Source: Butyricimonas muris (lineage in GTDB: Bacteria > Bacteroidota > Bacteroidia > Bacteroidales > Marinifilaceae). From it: a DNA stretch of 64,000 nucleotides. Below, piece by piece: positions 17,664 through 26,646 of the stretch (position 1 is the first letter of the stretch; each line of letters begins with the position of its first letter). The stretch is from NCBI RefSeq assembly GCF_046365375.1, contig NZ_JBKEIT010000015.1, positions 62,001-126,000 of the forward strand, given 5' to 3'. The translations under genes and the position numbers were made by a program. Under the pieces are notes generated by a model that did not search any database, had not been told where the DNA came from, and saw only the letters and a program-made list of their open reading frames with translations.

Positions 17664-18710
17664 ATGATGAACTTTGATACTTGTGAGATAAATAATATCG
17701 TGATTCACGATATCGGTAATAAATACGAGGATGGTCAAATACGCCTTTCCGAGTCATGTTTTCTGCCGGATGATGCGGACGTACACAACCTATTGAAAAG
17801 TTATTTCCTCTCCCCTTTCAAGAAAGACGCTTATTATCGTTTTGCACCCGTGGAGGACGACTTGTATAATAACTTGGTATATAGTACTGTAAGTTCTGTT
17901 TTTGAAGATGAATCCAATCTATATGAGGCTTCCGTGAATATCGCGCAACATTTGTTTGACCAATCCAATCATCCGAATATCAAGGCGGGAGAACTCTATA
18001 TGGTGCATTTCAAAAACTGTGTGTTGGAAGAAGGTCCTTGTGATGCCGTTGGTATCTTCAAGTCCGAAACAAAAGATACTTTCTTGAAAATTATTCTTAA
18101 TGAAAATAGTTACCAGCTTGAAAGCGAACGAGGAATTAATATCAAGAAATTGGATAAAGCCTGTCTGGTATTCAATGTTGACGGGGAAAACGGTTATCGG
18201 GTAAGCATTCTCGATAAAACGAACTCCTCGGAAGCTGTTTATTGGACAACGGATTTCTTGGGGTTGGAACAGTGTGATGATAACTATTTCCAGACATCCA
18301 ACTACTTGAAACTTTGCAAAGATTTCGTGCAAGAGGTTTATAATCAAGAAAATGATATCCCGAAAGCAGACCAGATTGATATGTTGAATCGCTCGATAGA
18401 TTATTTTAAAAAGGCGGACGTGTTTAACGAGAACCTTTTCAAGGATGAAGTTGTCAATGATCCACAGATAATCAATGCTTTCGAAGATTTCAAAAATTAT
18501 TACGAGGAAAAGAACGAATTGTCTTTAAAAGACCAGTTCGATGTTTCCAACAGTGCGGTTAAAGATGAAAAGAGATTCTTCAAGCATATATTGAAATTGG
18601 ATAAGAATTTTCACGTGTATATACACGGGCAAAAGAAATATATTGAAAAAGGATATGATTCCGCCCGTGATATGAATTACTATAAATTATATTTCAGGGA
18701 AGAAAACTAA
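17664..18710 (+). CDS. Nucleoid-associated protein, NdpA/YejK family
   Basis: 348 residues, close to the ~335 of E. coli YejK. The N-terminus (NIVIHDIGNKYEDGQIRLSE) and the internal VHFKNCVLEEG followed by VGIFKSE match the family's conserved blocks. These proteins co-purify with the nucleoid; their biochemical role is unsettled. Bacteroidota commonly have a single copy. Start: two ATGs stand in tandem (17664 and 17667). Two bases separate it from mltG. Confidence 0.85.
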   Translation: MMNFDTCEINNIVIHDIGNKYEDGQIRLSESCFLPDDADVHNLLKSYFLSPFKKDAYYRFAPVEDDLYNNLVYSTVSSVFEDESNLYEASVNIAQHLFDQSNHPNIKAGELYMVHFKNCVLEEGPCDAVGIFKSETKDTFLKIILNENSYQLESERGINIKKLDKACLVFNVDGENGYRVSILDKTNSSEAVYWTTDFLGLEQCDDNYFQTSNYLKLCKDFVQEVYNQENDIPKADQIDMLNRSIDYFKKADVFNENLFKDEVVNDPQIINAFEDFKNYYEEKNELSLKDQFDVSNSAVKDEKRFFKHILKLDKNFHVYIHGQKKYIEKGYDSARDMNYYKLYFREEN

Positions 18711-18712
18711 TT

Positions 18713-19747
18713 ATGAGTAAGATAGTAAAAAGAATTCTTGTATTTGTTATAATAATCATGGCGTTAGTGGCTGTCATGGGTGGAATCGGTTATTATTACG
18801 TGTTCTCCCCTAATACTGTCGTGACAGATGATGGAATTCTTTATATCCGGGATAGTAATTCTGTCGTTCAAGTGTTTGAAACACTGCAAAGCCGGGGATA
18901 CATCAAGAATCCCAACACCCTCAGTAGCGTGGCGAAACTGAAGAAGTTTTCTTCTTCTGTAAAATCCGGAAAATATAAAATCCGTGATGGAATGAACAAC
19001 AACGAACTGGTTAATATGTTTCGGGCGGGAAATCAAGTTCCGGTTCATTTTACCTTTAATAATATGCGGACTATTGAAGAGTTTGCCGATGAAGCTCAAG
19101 AAAAATTGGCTGTTTCCAAAGATGAATTAATGGCTTTACTGACAGATTCGGACGTTCTCGCGGAATTAGGGTTCAATTCGAATACCATTTTGGCGATGTT
19201 TATTCCAAATACGTACGAGATTTATTGGAATATCCCGGCCATGGATTTGCTAAAACGGATGAAAAAAGAATATGCCCGCTTCTGGAATGAAAACCGTATG
19301 GCAAAAGCCAGAGAAATAGGATTAAGTCCCGAAGAGGTGATCACGTTAGCTTCAATTATAGAAGAAGAGACTGTAAAGGCAGAAGAATACCCTGTCATCG
19401 CCGGAGTTTACATGAACAGATTAAACAAAGGAATAAAATTAGATGCTTGTCCCACGTTGAAATTCGTGCTCGGTGATTTCACGATCAGCCGTATTCTGGA
19501 CCGTCATATGCAAATAGATTCTCCTTATAATACTTATATGTATGCCGGACTGCCCCCCGGCCCTATTCGTATGGCTTCAATAAAAGTTATAGATAGTGTT
19601 CTGAATTACCAGAAACACGATTATTTATTCTTTTGCGCGAAAAGTGATTTTTCCGGCTACCATAATTTCTCCCGTACACTTCGGCAACACAATGCCTATG
19701 CCCGGGAGTACCATCGAGAGTTGAATAAACGCAAGATATGGAAGTAG
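18713..19747 (+). CDS. mltG: Endolytic murein transglycosylase
   Basis: 344 residues: one N-terminal membrane helix (~8-28), then a LysM-like region and the YceG catalytic domain. The active-site stretch TLASIIEEETV holds the Glu equivalent to Glu218 of E. coli MltG, and the motif AGVYMNRLNKGIKLDACPT follows as expected. MltG cuts nascent peptidoglycan in the periplasm and so sets strand length. Last gene of the operon; the rpsF promoter begins 26 bases after it. Confidence 0.95.
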   Translation: MSKIVKRILVFVIIIMALVAVMGGIGYYYVFSPNTVVTDDGILYIRDSNSVVQVFETLQSRGYIKNPNTLSSVAKLKKFSSSVKSGKYKIRDGMNNNELVNMFRAGNQVPVHFTFNNMRTIEEFADEAQEKLAVSKDELMALLTDSDVLAELGFNSNTILAMFIPNTYEIYWNIPAMDLLKRMKKEYARFWNENRMAKAREIGLSPEEVITLASIIEEETVKAEEYPVIAGVYMNRLNKGIKLDACPTLKFVLGDFTISRILDRHMQIDSPYNTYMYAGLPPGPIRMASIKVIDSVLNYQKHDYLFFCAKSDFSGYHNFSRTLRQHNAYAREYHRELNKRKIWK

Positions 19748-19773
19748 AAAGAAAATCTAAAATTGAGGATTTC

Positions 19774-19804
19774 TTTGTAAATCCAAACAAAAGTGCTAAC
19801 TTTG
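19774..19804 (+). promoter_or_regulatory. rpsF operon promoter
   Basis: TTTG (19774-19777), exactly 19 bases, TAACTTTG (19797-19804): a perfect Bacteroidota sigma-ABfr promoter. Expected start near 19811 leaves a ~45-base leader. Confidence 0.85.
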
Positions 19805-19855
19805 CGGGCGATAAAATAATTTTTATTAGATTAATGTATTAATAAACAATCAGTT

Positions 19856-20206
19856 ATGTTGAATCATTACGAAACCGTTTTCATCACAACTCCCGTTTTA
19901 TCTGAAATACAGGTAAAGGAAGCGGTAGAAAAATTCAAGGCTGTTATTACCGAAAATGGAGGTAATATCGAGCATGAGGAGGCTTGGGGTCTACGCAAGC
20001 TGGCTTATCCAATCCAAAAGAAGACGACAGGTTTTTATCACTTGTTTCAATTCGAAGGAGAAGGAACTTTAGTTGATAAACTGGAGACTTCTTACAGACG
20101 AGACGAAAAAGTGATTCGTTTCTTGACGTTCAGATTAGACAAGTATGCTTACGAGTATGCATTGAAAAGAAGAGCAAAAAATCAAGTAAAACAAGAGGAG
20201 AAATAA
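19856..20206 (+). CDS. rpsF: 30S ribosomal protein S6
   Basis: 116 residues. The N-terminal strand NHYETVFITTPVLSE and the later EAWGLRKLAYPIQKK plus TFRLDKYAYEY are S6 hallmarks; the C-terminus is Lys-rich. S6 pairs with S18 on the 30S platform. Starts the rpsF-rpsR-rplI operon behind a perfect promoter; rpsR follows after 3 bases. Confidence 0.98.
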   Translation: MLNHYETVFITTPVLSEIQVKEAVEKFKAVITENGGNIEHEEAWGLRKLAYPIQKKTTGFYHLFQFEGEGTLVDKLETSYRRDEKVIRFLTFRLDKYAYEYALKRRAKNQVKQEEK

Positions 20207-20209
20207 GCC

Positions 20210-20479
20210 ATGGCACAGAACGAAAGTGAAATTAGATATTTAACCCCCCCAACGGTTGAAATCAAAAAGAAAAAGTACTGTCGATTCAAAAAAGCAAAAA
20301 TCAAATTTATCGACTACAAGGATCCGGAATTTTTAAAGAAATTCTTGAACGAACAAGGCAAGATTCTTCCCAGAAGAATTACCGGAACTTCTGTAAAGTA
20401 CCAAAAGAAAGTAGCAACCGCAGTGAAGAGAGCAAGACATCTTGCTTTGTTGCCCTACTTAACCGACTTGATGAAATAA
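20210..20479 (+). CDS. rpsR: 30S ribosomal protein S18
   Basis: 89 residues. The segment IKFIDYKDPEFLKKFLNEQG followed by KILPRRITGT is the S18 core; the basic C-terminal helix has RARHLALLPY. The start ATG is preceded by GAGGAG in the rpsF tail, so translation is likely coupled to S6, its binding partner. Confidence 0.98.
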   Translation: MAQNESEIRYLTPPTVEIKKKKYCRFKKAKIKFIDYKDPEFLKKFLNEQGKILPRRITGTSVKYQKKVATAVKRARHLALLPYLTDLMK

Positions 20480-20500
20480 TTTTAAGGAAGGAGGACACAA

Positions 20501-20941
20501 ATGGAGATAATTTTATTGACAGATATAGCAAACTTGGGACATAAGGATGACATCGTTGATGTTAAGCAAGGTTACGGTCGTAACTATCTTATCCCTCAAG
20601 GCTATGCTATTTTAGCAACCCCTTCAGCAAGAAAAGTTGTAGCGGAAAACTTGAGACAAAGAGCTCACAAAGAAGCTAAATTAAAAGCTGAAGCAGAAGA
20701 ATTAGCAGCACAATTAGCAGAAGTAAAACTTACCATCGGTGCTAAAACCAGCTCTACCGGTAAGATTTTCGGTTCTGTAAACAGTATCATGATTTCTGAA
20801 AGTCTGAAAGAGAAAGGATTCGATATCGACCGGAAGAAAATCGTACTGAAAGACGTAAAAGAAATAGGAACTTACACCGCTCTTATCAAACTTCATAGAG
20901 AAGTAAAAATTGATGTAGAGTTCGAAGTAGTTTCCGAATAA
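20501..20941 (+). CDS. rplI: 50S ribosomal protein L9
   Basis: 146 residues. The N-terminal domain contains LLTDIANLGHKDDIVDVKQG and GYGRNYLIPQG, followed by the long connecting helix (KEAKLKAEAEELAAQL) and the C-terminal RNA-binding domain. Its start has a strong AAGGAGG ribosome site 7 bases upstream, which is unusual in this phylum, where Shine-Dalgarno signals are mostly weak. A perfect terminator follows. Confidence 0.98.
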   Translation: MEIILLTDIANLGHKDDIVDVKQGYGRNYLIPQGYAILATPSARKVVAENLRQRAHKEAKLKAEAEELAAQLAEVKLTIGAKTSSTGKIFGSVNSIMISESLKEKGFDIDRKKIVLKDVKEIGTYTALIKLHREVKIDVEFEVVSE

Positions 20942-20997
20942 ATTAAAACAAGTCATTAACAAGACTTAAACGCATTTCCAAACATATTCCAAACGCT

Positions 20998-21026
20998 AAA
21001 AGCACCCCTCAAAGGGTGCTTTTTTT
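20998..21026 (+). terminator. Terminator of rpsF-rpsR-rplI
   Basis: 10-bp stem (20998-21007 with 21014-21023), 6-base loop, seven T. Confidence 0.95.
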
Positions 21027-21039
21027 GTGAGAAAAGTCG

Positions 21040-21047
21040 TATCTTTG
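21040..21047 (+). promoter_or_regulatory. uvrA -7 box
   Basis: TATCTTTG lies 22 bases before the uvrA ATG, directly after the rplI terminator. No well-spaced -33 TTTG. Confidence 0.55.
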
Positions 21048-21069
21048 TAGATATTTTGGAAGGACAGAT

Positions 21070-23829
21070 ATGAGTAAGCAGAGAATAGAGTTGAAAGGAA
21101 TACGGGTGCATAACCTGAAAAATATAGATCTTGACATTAAATTGAACCAGTTGGTGGTTATTACCGGGGTTTCCGGTAGCGGTAAATCATCACTGGCTTT
21201 TGATACGTTATATGCCGAAGGACAGCGGCGTTACGTGGAAAGTCTTTCTTCGTATGCGCGCCAATTTCTTGGAAGATTGAATAAACCGGAATGCGATTAC
21301 ATTAAAGGTATCCCCCCTGCCGTTGCCATCGAGCAGAAAGTAAACACATCGAACCCGCGTTCAACGGTGGGAACATCCACGGAACTTTATGACTATATTA
21401 AACTTCTGTATGCCAGAATGGGGAAAACCTTTTCACCTGTTTCCGGTGAAGAAGTAAAACGTCATAGCGTGGATGATATAAGCCAGTATATACTGGATCA
21501 AGACATGGAACAGACCGTCATTATCATGGCAAAATCCAAAGACATGACGGACGATGGACTTCCTCTCTTGGTCAGTCAAGGATTTTCGAGAATTAAATAC
21601 GGGGACGAATTTATCCGTATTTCCGATTTGATTGATAAAAATGAATCACTTGATCCCGGCAAAGAGATTTTTCTAGTGATAGACAGGCTTCGGATAAGCC
21701 ATGAGAAAGATACCGTTTCAAGAATCAAAGACTCTATAGAAACCGCTTTATACGAGGGTAACGGAACTTGTTACGTGGAAATAGACGGAAAGATAAAGTC
21801 TTTTTCGAATAAGTTTGAAGCCGACGGAATCACGTTCCAAATCCCGACAATAAACACGTTCAGTTTCAATTCTCCTATCGGGGCTTGTCCCAGATGTGAG
21901 GGATACGGGAAGATTCTAGGAATTGACGAAGATCTTGTGGTACCTAATAAATCTTTAAGTGTATATGATGATGCCGTCATGTGTTGGCGGGGAGAAAAAA
22001 TGAGCGAGTGGAAACACTATTTCATCAAAAACGCACACAAGGTAAATTTTCCCGTGCATACCCCCTATTATGAATTGACAGAAAAAGAAAAAGATACCCT
22101 TTGGAATAACGAGAGTGGTATATACGCGTTCTTCGAGTATCTTGAATCCAAAAAGTTCAAAATACAGAACCGCGTGATGATTGCGCGTTATACCGGTAAA
22201 ACAAAATGCCCGGTATGTCATGGAACCCGATTAAAAAAAGAAGCCACTTACGTGAAAATAAACGGTAGGGCAATAACGGAACTTGTAGATATGCCTATCA
22301 CGGAATTGAAAACATTCTTTGACACGTTGGTACTTTCCGAACACGATCAAGTTATTGCCGCTCGTGTGCTTCCGGATATTCATAACCGGATTAATTTCTT
22401 ACTGGATGTAGGATTGGGATACTTGACTCTTAATCGGTTATCTTCTTCTCTGTCCGGTGGTGAGTCACAACGGATTAACTTGGCAACCTCTCTAGGGTCG
22501 GCCTTGGTCGGTTCTTTGTATATTTTGGACGAACCGAGTATCGGACTTCACTCTCGCGACACGGATCGCTTGATCAACGTGTTGCATCGTCTTCGGGACT
22601 TGGGAAACACGGTCGTTGTCGTGGAGCATGATGAAGATATTATAAAATCTGCCGATGAAATTATTGACGTGGGACCATTGGCCGGACGTTTAGGCGGTGA
22701 AATTATTTTCCAAGGTTCGTTGAAGGAACTAAAAAAAGCGAATACATTAACGTCAGACTATATTTACGGGGAAAAAACGATTCCTGTGCCTGCCGTCAGA
22801 AAGAAATCGGAGCGCAAAATTGTACTTACTGGGGCAACAGAAAACAACTTGAAGAATATTGATGTCACGATTCCTTTGGGCGTGATGACCGCGGTAACCG
22901 GAGTAAGTGGTTCCGGGAAAAGTACATTGATTAAAACGATCCTCGTTCCCGCCCTGAAAAAATACTACGGTGATTATTCCGATCGTACCGGGAGTTTTAA
23001 TAAATTATCCGGTGATATTGATATGATACGCGGGGTTGAATTTATAGATCAAAATCCGATTGGTAAATCCTCTCGTTCCAATCCGGTGACTTACTTGAAA
23101 GCATGGGATGATATCCGGAAAATATACGCGGACGAGAAACTTTCAAAATTAAACGGTTTCAAACCGGCACACTTTTCTTTTAACGTACCGGGAGGACGAT
23201 GTGAAGAGTGTCAAGGAGAAGGTATTATTAAAGTTGAAATGCAATTCATGGCGGACGTTTACCTTGAATGCGAGCATTGCAAAGGGAAGCGTTTCAAGGA
23301 TGAAGTGTTGGAAATCAAGTACAAAGACAAGAACATCTACGATATATTGGAAATGACGGTAAACCAAGCTGTCGAGTTTTTCTCTTCCGGGACAAGCCAT
23401 AGCGAACGGAGTATCGTGGCGAAACTGCAAAAATTAGTCGATGTCGGGCTTGGGTATATCAAGTTGGGACAAGCTTCCAGTACATTAAGTGGTGGAGAAA
23501 GTCAGCGGGTAAAATTAGCTTATCATTTGAGCCAAGAGAATGCTGATCCTACCCTTTTCGTGTTTGACGAACCCACGACAGGTCTACACTTTCATGATAT
23601 CCACAAACTGATGGACTCGTTGAATGCCTTGATAGACAGGGGGCACACGGTACTGATTATCGAGCATAACATGGACGTGATCAAATGCGCTGACAACATT
23701 ATTGACCTTGGTCCCGAGGGAGGAAGTGAAGGCGGATACCTCGTGTTCGAGGGGACTCCCGAAGAATTGGTGAAATGCCAAAATTCGTACACGGGTAAAT
23801 ATTTAGCAGAGAAATTACAAGAGAAATGA
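21070..23829 (+). CDS. uvrA: Excinuclease ABC subunit A
   Basis: 919 residues. Two ABC ATPase modules: first Walker A GVSGSGKSS at residues 33-41 and signature LSGGES near 462; second Walker A GVSGSGKST near 613 and signature LSGGES near 806. The C-terminal zinc finger is intact (CEEC and CEHC). The first zinc finger keeps only its second pair (CPRC in GACPRCEGYG): where E. coli has the first CxxC this protein has SNKF, probably a lineage trait. UvrA detects DNA lesions and loads UvrB. AGGA ribosome site before the start; monocistronic or followed by pyrK. Confidence 0.97.
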   Translation: MSKQRIELKGIRVHNLKNIDLDIKLNQLVVITGVSGSGKSSLAFDTLYAEGQRRYVESLSSYARQFLGRLNKPECDYIKGIPPAVAIEQKVNTSNPRSTVGTSTELYDYIKLLYARMGKTFSPVSGEEVKRHSVDDISQYILDQDMEQTVIIMAKSKDMTDDGLPLLVSQGFSRIKYGDEFIRISDLIDKNESLDPGKEIFLVIDRLRISHEKDTVSRIKDSIETALYEGNGTCYVEIDGKIKSFSNKFEADGITFQIPTINTFSFNSPIGACPRCEGYGKILGIDEDLVVPNKSLSVYDDAVMCWRGEKMSEWKHYFIKNAHKVNFPVHTPYYELTEKEKDTLWNNESGIYAFFEYLESKKFKIQNRVMIARYTGKTKCPVCHGTRLKKEATYVKINGRAITELVDMPITELKTFFDTLVLSEHDQVIAARVLPDIHNRINFLLDVGLGYLTLNRLSSSLSGGESQRINLATSLGSALVGSLYILDEPSIGLHSRDTDRLINVLHRLRDLGNTVVVVEHDEDIIKSADEIIDVGPLAGRLGGEIIFQGSLKELKKANTLTSDYIYGEKTIPVPAVRKKSERKIVLTGATENNLKNIDVTIPLGVMTAVTGVSGSGKSTLIKTILVPALKKYYGDYSDRTGSFNKLSGDIDMIRGVEFIDQNPIGKSSRSNPVTYLKAWDDIRKIYADEKLSKLNGFKPAHFSFNVPGGRCEECQGEGIIKVEMQFMADVYLECEHCKGKRFKDEVLEIKYKDKNIYDILEMTVNQAVEFFSSGTSHSERSIVAKLQKLVDVGLGYIKLGQASSTLSGGESQRVKLAYHLSQENADPTLFVFDEPTTGLHFHDIHKLMDSLNALIDRGHTVLIIEHNMDVIKCADNIIDLGPEGGSEGGYLVFEGTPEELVKCQNSYTGKYLAEKLQEK

Positions 23830-23863
23830 TTATAAATGAAAATTACTGGGAAATATTGAGTAA

Positions 23864-24625
23864 ATGAAAAAGATTATAGATTTCACGGTCAAAGAAAACC
23901 AAAGGTTGAACGATGATACCATCTTATTGGTATTACATTCACCGGAACTCCCGGAGATAAAACCGGGACAATTTGTCAATGTCCGGGTAGACCATTCTCC
24001 GTCAACCTTTTTAAGAAGACCGATATCCGTACATGATGTAGATAAAGAGCAGGGATTACTTTATCTTTTCATCAAGATCGTGGGATGCGGCACTTCAACC
24101 ATGGGAGAATTGCAACCCGGAGAGAAGTTGAATGTTATACTGCCTTTGGGTAATAGCTTCACTATACCTTCTTCTGGTAGACCATTATTAATTGGTGGCG
24201 GTTGTGGAGTAGCTCCTATGTTACATCTTTCTCGGGAAATGAAAGCCCGGGGATTATCTCCGGTAGTTTTAATCGGGACTCGCACTAGTAAAGATATTCT
24301 TCGTAAGGAGGAATTTGAAAAATACGCCACGGTTTATTACACGACCGAGGATGGTTCTTTCGGGGAAAAAGGATACGTGACACAACATTCAATATTGAAT
24401 GAAACATTTGACAGTATCTTTTGTTGTGGTCCCGAAGTGATGATGAAAGCAGTTGCCGCTTATGCTAATTCCAAAAATATAGAGTGTGAGGTGTCTTTGG
24501 AAAACACGATGGCATGTGGCATCGGGGCTTGTTTATGTTGTGTGACAGACACGAAAGAAGGCAACAAATGCGTGTGTACGGAAGGTCCTATTTTTAATAT
24601 AAAAGACTTGAAATGGCAGATTTAA
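23864..24625 (+). CDS. pyrK: Dihydroorotate dehydrogenase B, electron-transfer subunit
   Basis: 253 residues. FAD domain with RRPISVHD, NAD-binding domain with GGGCGVAPML, and a C-terminal 2Fe-2S site in CGIGACLCC with a downstream CVC. It passes electrons from PyrD to NAD+ in pyrimidine synthesis. Overlaps pyrD by 13 bases, consistent with coupled translation of the heterotetramer. Confidence 0.95.
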   Translation: MKKIIDFTVKENQRLNDDTILLVLHSPELPEIKPGQFVNVRVDHSPSTFLRRPISVHDVDKEQGLLYLFIKIVGCGTSTMGELQPGEKLNVILPLGNSFTIPSSGRPLLIGGGCGVAPMLHLSREMKARGLSPVVLIGTRTSKDILRKEEFEKYATVYYTTEDGSFGEKGYVTQHSILNETFDSIFCCGPEVMMKAVAAYANSKNIECEVSLENTMACGIGACLCCVTDTKEGNKCVCTEGPIFNIKDLKWQI

Positions 24626-25518
24626 GCATCAATATCAACGGTTTATCTTTAAAGAATCCCGTGCTTACGGCATCCGGGACTTTCGGCTACGGAACAGAAT
24701 TTCAAGATTTTATTGATCTTGAACGTTTGGGAGGATTTATCGTGAAGGGTACAACTCTCAAGCATCGTGAAGGAAATCCTTATCCCCGTATGGCGGAAAC
24801 TCCTTCCGGAATGTTAAATGCCGTGGGATTGCAAAACAAAGGTGTCGATTATTTTATAGAACATATTTACCCGACTATCAAAGATATCAAGAGTAATATT
24901 CTTGTTAACGTTTCCGGCTCTACTGTCAGCGATTACGTGGCAACGGCAGAGAAAATCAATGAATTGGAAAATATTCCCGGGATAGAATTGAATATCTCTT
25001 GCCCGAACGTGAAAGAAGGCGGAATGGCTTTCGGTACCTCGTGTGCATCTGCATCCGAAGTGGTGAAGGAAGTTCGTAAGGTTTATAAAAAACACTTGAT
25101 GGTGAAATTGTCACCCAACGTGACTAGTATTCAAGAAATTGCCCTCGCGGCGGAGAGCGCCGGAGCGGATTCCGTTTCTTTGATCAACACGCTTATGGGG
25201 ATGGCAATAAATGCCAAAACGAGAAAACCGGTTTTGAGTACGATAACCGGGGGATTAAGCGGACCATGCGTGAAACCCGTGGCACTCCGGATGGTATGGC
25301 AAGTTGCCAAAGCTGTTAAAATTCCGGTGATAGGTTTAGGTGGAATTTGTAGTGCAACCGATGCCATCGAATTTCTACTTGCCGGAGCATCCGCAATACA
25401 AATCGGAACGGCGAATTTTATTGACCCGACTGTGACAATCAAAGTGATTGATGGGATTAATGAATACCTCGACCAGAACGGTTTCAAATGCTTGAGAGAT
25501 ATTATCGGTTTAATTTAA
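24613..25518 (+). CDS. pyrD: Dihydroorotate dehydrogenase B, catalytic subunit
   Basis: 301 residues, class 1B TIM barrel with FMN. The entry TASGTFGYG, the segment ELNISCPNVKEGG and the FMN-phosphate region GLGGICSATDAIEFLLAGASAIQ (read in two parts, GLGGI and GASAIQIG) are typical. Oxidises dihydroorotate to orotate, handing electrons to PyrK. Ends the operon at a strong terminator. Confidence 0.96.
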   Translation: MADLSININGLSLKNPVLTASGTFGYGTEFQDFIDLERLGGFIVKGTTLKHREGNPYPRMAETPSGMLNAVGLQNKGVDYFIEHIYPTIKDIKSNILVNVSGSTVSDYVATAEKINELENIPGIELNISCPNVKEGGMAFGTSCASASEVVKEVRKVYKKHLMVKLSPNVTSIQEIALAAESAGADSVSLINTLMGMAINAKTRKPVLSTITGGLSGPCVKPVALRMVWQVAKAVKIPVIGLGGICSATDAIEFLLAGASAIQIGTANFIDPTVTIKVIDGINEYLDQNGFKCLRDIIGLI

Positions 25519-25521
25519 CTT

Positions 25522-25573
25522 GACTCTCTTACATCTAAGTTGATTTCTGTAACGCTTAGATGTAAGAGAAGTC
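25522..25573. terminator. Bidirectional terminator between pyrD and the XRE gene
   Basis: Arms 25522-25539 and 25555-25573 pair over 18 bp with one bulged A, in the 56-base gap between convergent genes. T-rich on the plus side. Confidence 0.85.
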
Positions 25574-25574
25574 T

Positions 25575-25997
25575 TTATTTCTCGTAATCTTCAAAACTCC
25601 CGTCTTCAAAAAAGAGAACAATCCGTTTAATTTTCTTTGTCGGAGATTTGGCAATCGCTTTACCGATAATTTCTATTTCTGTTTTCTTTTCTTTTTCTTG
25701 AATCGGGGTGTCTGTTTGTTTTTTAGGCTCATCCAAATCAAATAAGGTAGGTTCCTCGGAAAAATGATTATTCTCTTTTTTAGAGGAGGAAGTATACATG
25801 GAGCCATTCCCGGTTATCAACCAACCTAAATCTATATCCGGAAAAGTTTTTGCAATATTATTGATAATATCAAATCCCGGTTTATTTCTTCCGGCTAGAA
25901 TATGAGAGATCGTGGAGGCATTCACTCCAATCAGAGCGGCAAATTTAGTTGCGGTTAATCCTCTTTGCTCTATAATTTGATTTAATCGTTCTTGCAT
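25575..25997 (-). CDS. XRE family helix-turn-helix regulator
   Basis: 140 residues. Residues ~1-60 are a Cro/CI-type HTH (LTATKFAALIGVNASTISHILAG is the helix pair; recognition helix around ASTISHIL); ~65-115 is a charged linker, and the C-terminal ~20 residues are basic then aromatic/acidic (RIVLFFEDGSFEDYE). It has a strong AGGAGG ribosome site and a perfect TTTG-N19-TACATTTG promoter. The palindrome CATTACAAATGTAATG covers the -7 box and recurs upstream and before pepP, so it is probably an autorepressor that also controls pepP. Ligand unknown. Confidence 0.85.
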   Translation of the reverse strand: MQERLNQIIEQRGLTATKFAALIGVNASTISHILAGRNKPGFDIINNIAKTFPDIDLGWLITGNGSMYTSSSKKENNHFSEEPTLFDLDEPKKQTDTPIQEKEKKTEIEIIGKAIAKSPTKKIKRIVLFFEDGSFEDYEK

Positions 25998-26023
25998 AAC
26001 TCCCTCCTTTTGTAAAATTCCAC

Positions 26024-26092
26024 ATTACAAATGTAATGCTTCTTGTTGAGTTTTCAAAATTACATTTGTAATGGAGTGTATTTACAAATGTA
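26024..26092 (-). promoter_or_regulatory. XRE gene promoter with three operator copies
   Basis: Minus-strand -33 TTTG (plus 26055-26058), 19-base spacer, -7 TACATTTG (plus 26028-26035). Operator copy 1, ATTACAAATGTAAT (26024-26037), covers the -7 box; copy 2, in opposite orientation (26059-26072), abuts the -33 box; copy 3 (TTACAAATGTA, 26082-26092) is degenerate. Confidence 0.75.
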
Positions 26093-26535
26093 TTACATAG
26101 AATGAGGAGTAAGAATGTAATAACTGGATTATATTTATATTACTCTAATAAACAATTAGTTCGATTGTATTTATAACATTACAGATTTAACGCTACTTCA
26201 AATAATTGATATATCATTAATATTCAACTACTTAATAACAATAGATGTCTTGTTTTTATATTCGAGTAAAACTTCGTAAAAACAGTATAACATATTGGTA
26301 AATAGATGTATAACTTATATTGTTTACATTTATTCACAAGAACTTAAGGATCGGGATAGAGAAAATAAAGGTTTTCACTTGAATCATCACAATAGAATAG
26401 ATGAATATACATATTGGTTTTCAGTATATTAAATTCAATTGTATATAGATGTTAATACATCATTTCGCCTTTATGGATCATATCTCCTATCTTTCTGACA
26501 TGATTAAATTCTGTTTTTTCCTAGAACTTGATGGC
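26093..26535. other. AT-rich gap without a gene
   Basis: Middle of the 649-base gap between the XRE gene and pepP. It is very AT-rich, with scattered ATGTAA/TTACAT half-sites but no convincing reading frame, tRNA or hairpin. Confidence 0.6.
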
Positions 26536-26584
26536 ATTACAAATGTAATCACAAGTATCAATAATATTTTATTTACAAATGTAA
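26536..26584. promoter_or_regulatory. Second operator cluster, upstream of pepP
   Basis: ATTACAAATGTAAT (26536-26549) and TTACAAATGTAA (26573-26584), the same palindrome as before the XRE gene, ending 11 bases before the pepP -33 box. Confidence 0.7.
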
Positions 26585-26595
26585 CATTCGTGTGC

Positions 26596-26626
26596 TTTGT
26601 TATCTGCTTTAAAATCTTTACATTTG
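26596..26626 (+). promoter_or_regulatory. pepP promoter
   Basis: TTTG (26596-26599), 19 bases, TACATTTG (26619-26626). The -7 box is itself a half-match to the operator. Expected start near 26633. Confidence 0.8.
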
Positions 26627-26646
26627 AAAAAATAAAAAATCAAGTC

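Noticed and set aside
26449..26646. N-terminal extension of pepP by 66 residues
   Set aside because: It contains a perfect TTTG-N19-TACATTTG promoter and two operator copies, and the homologous protein begins at the ATG at 26647.
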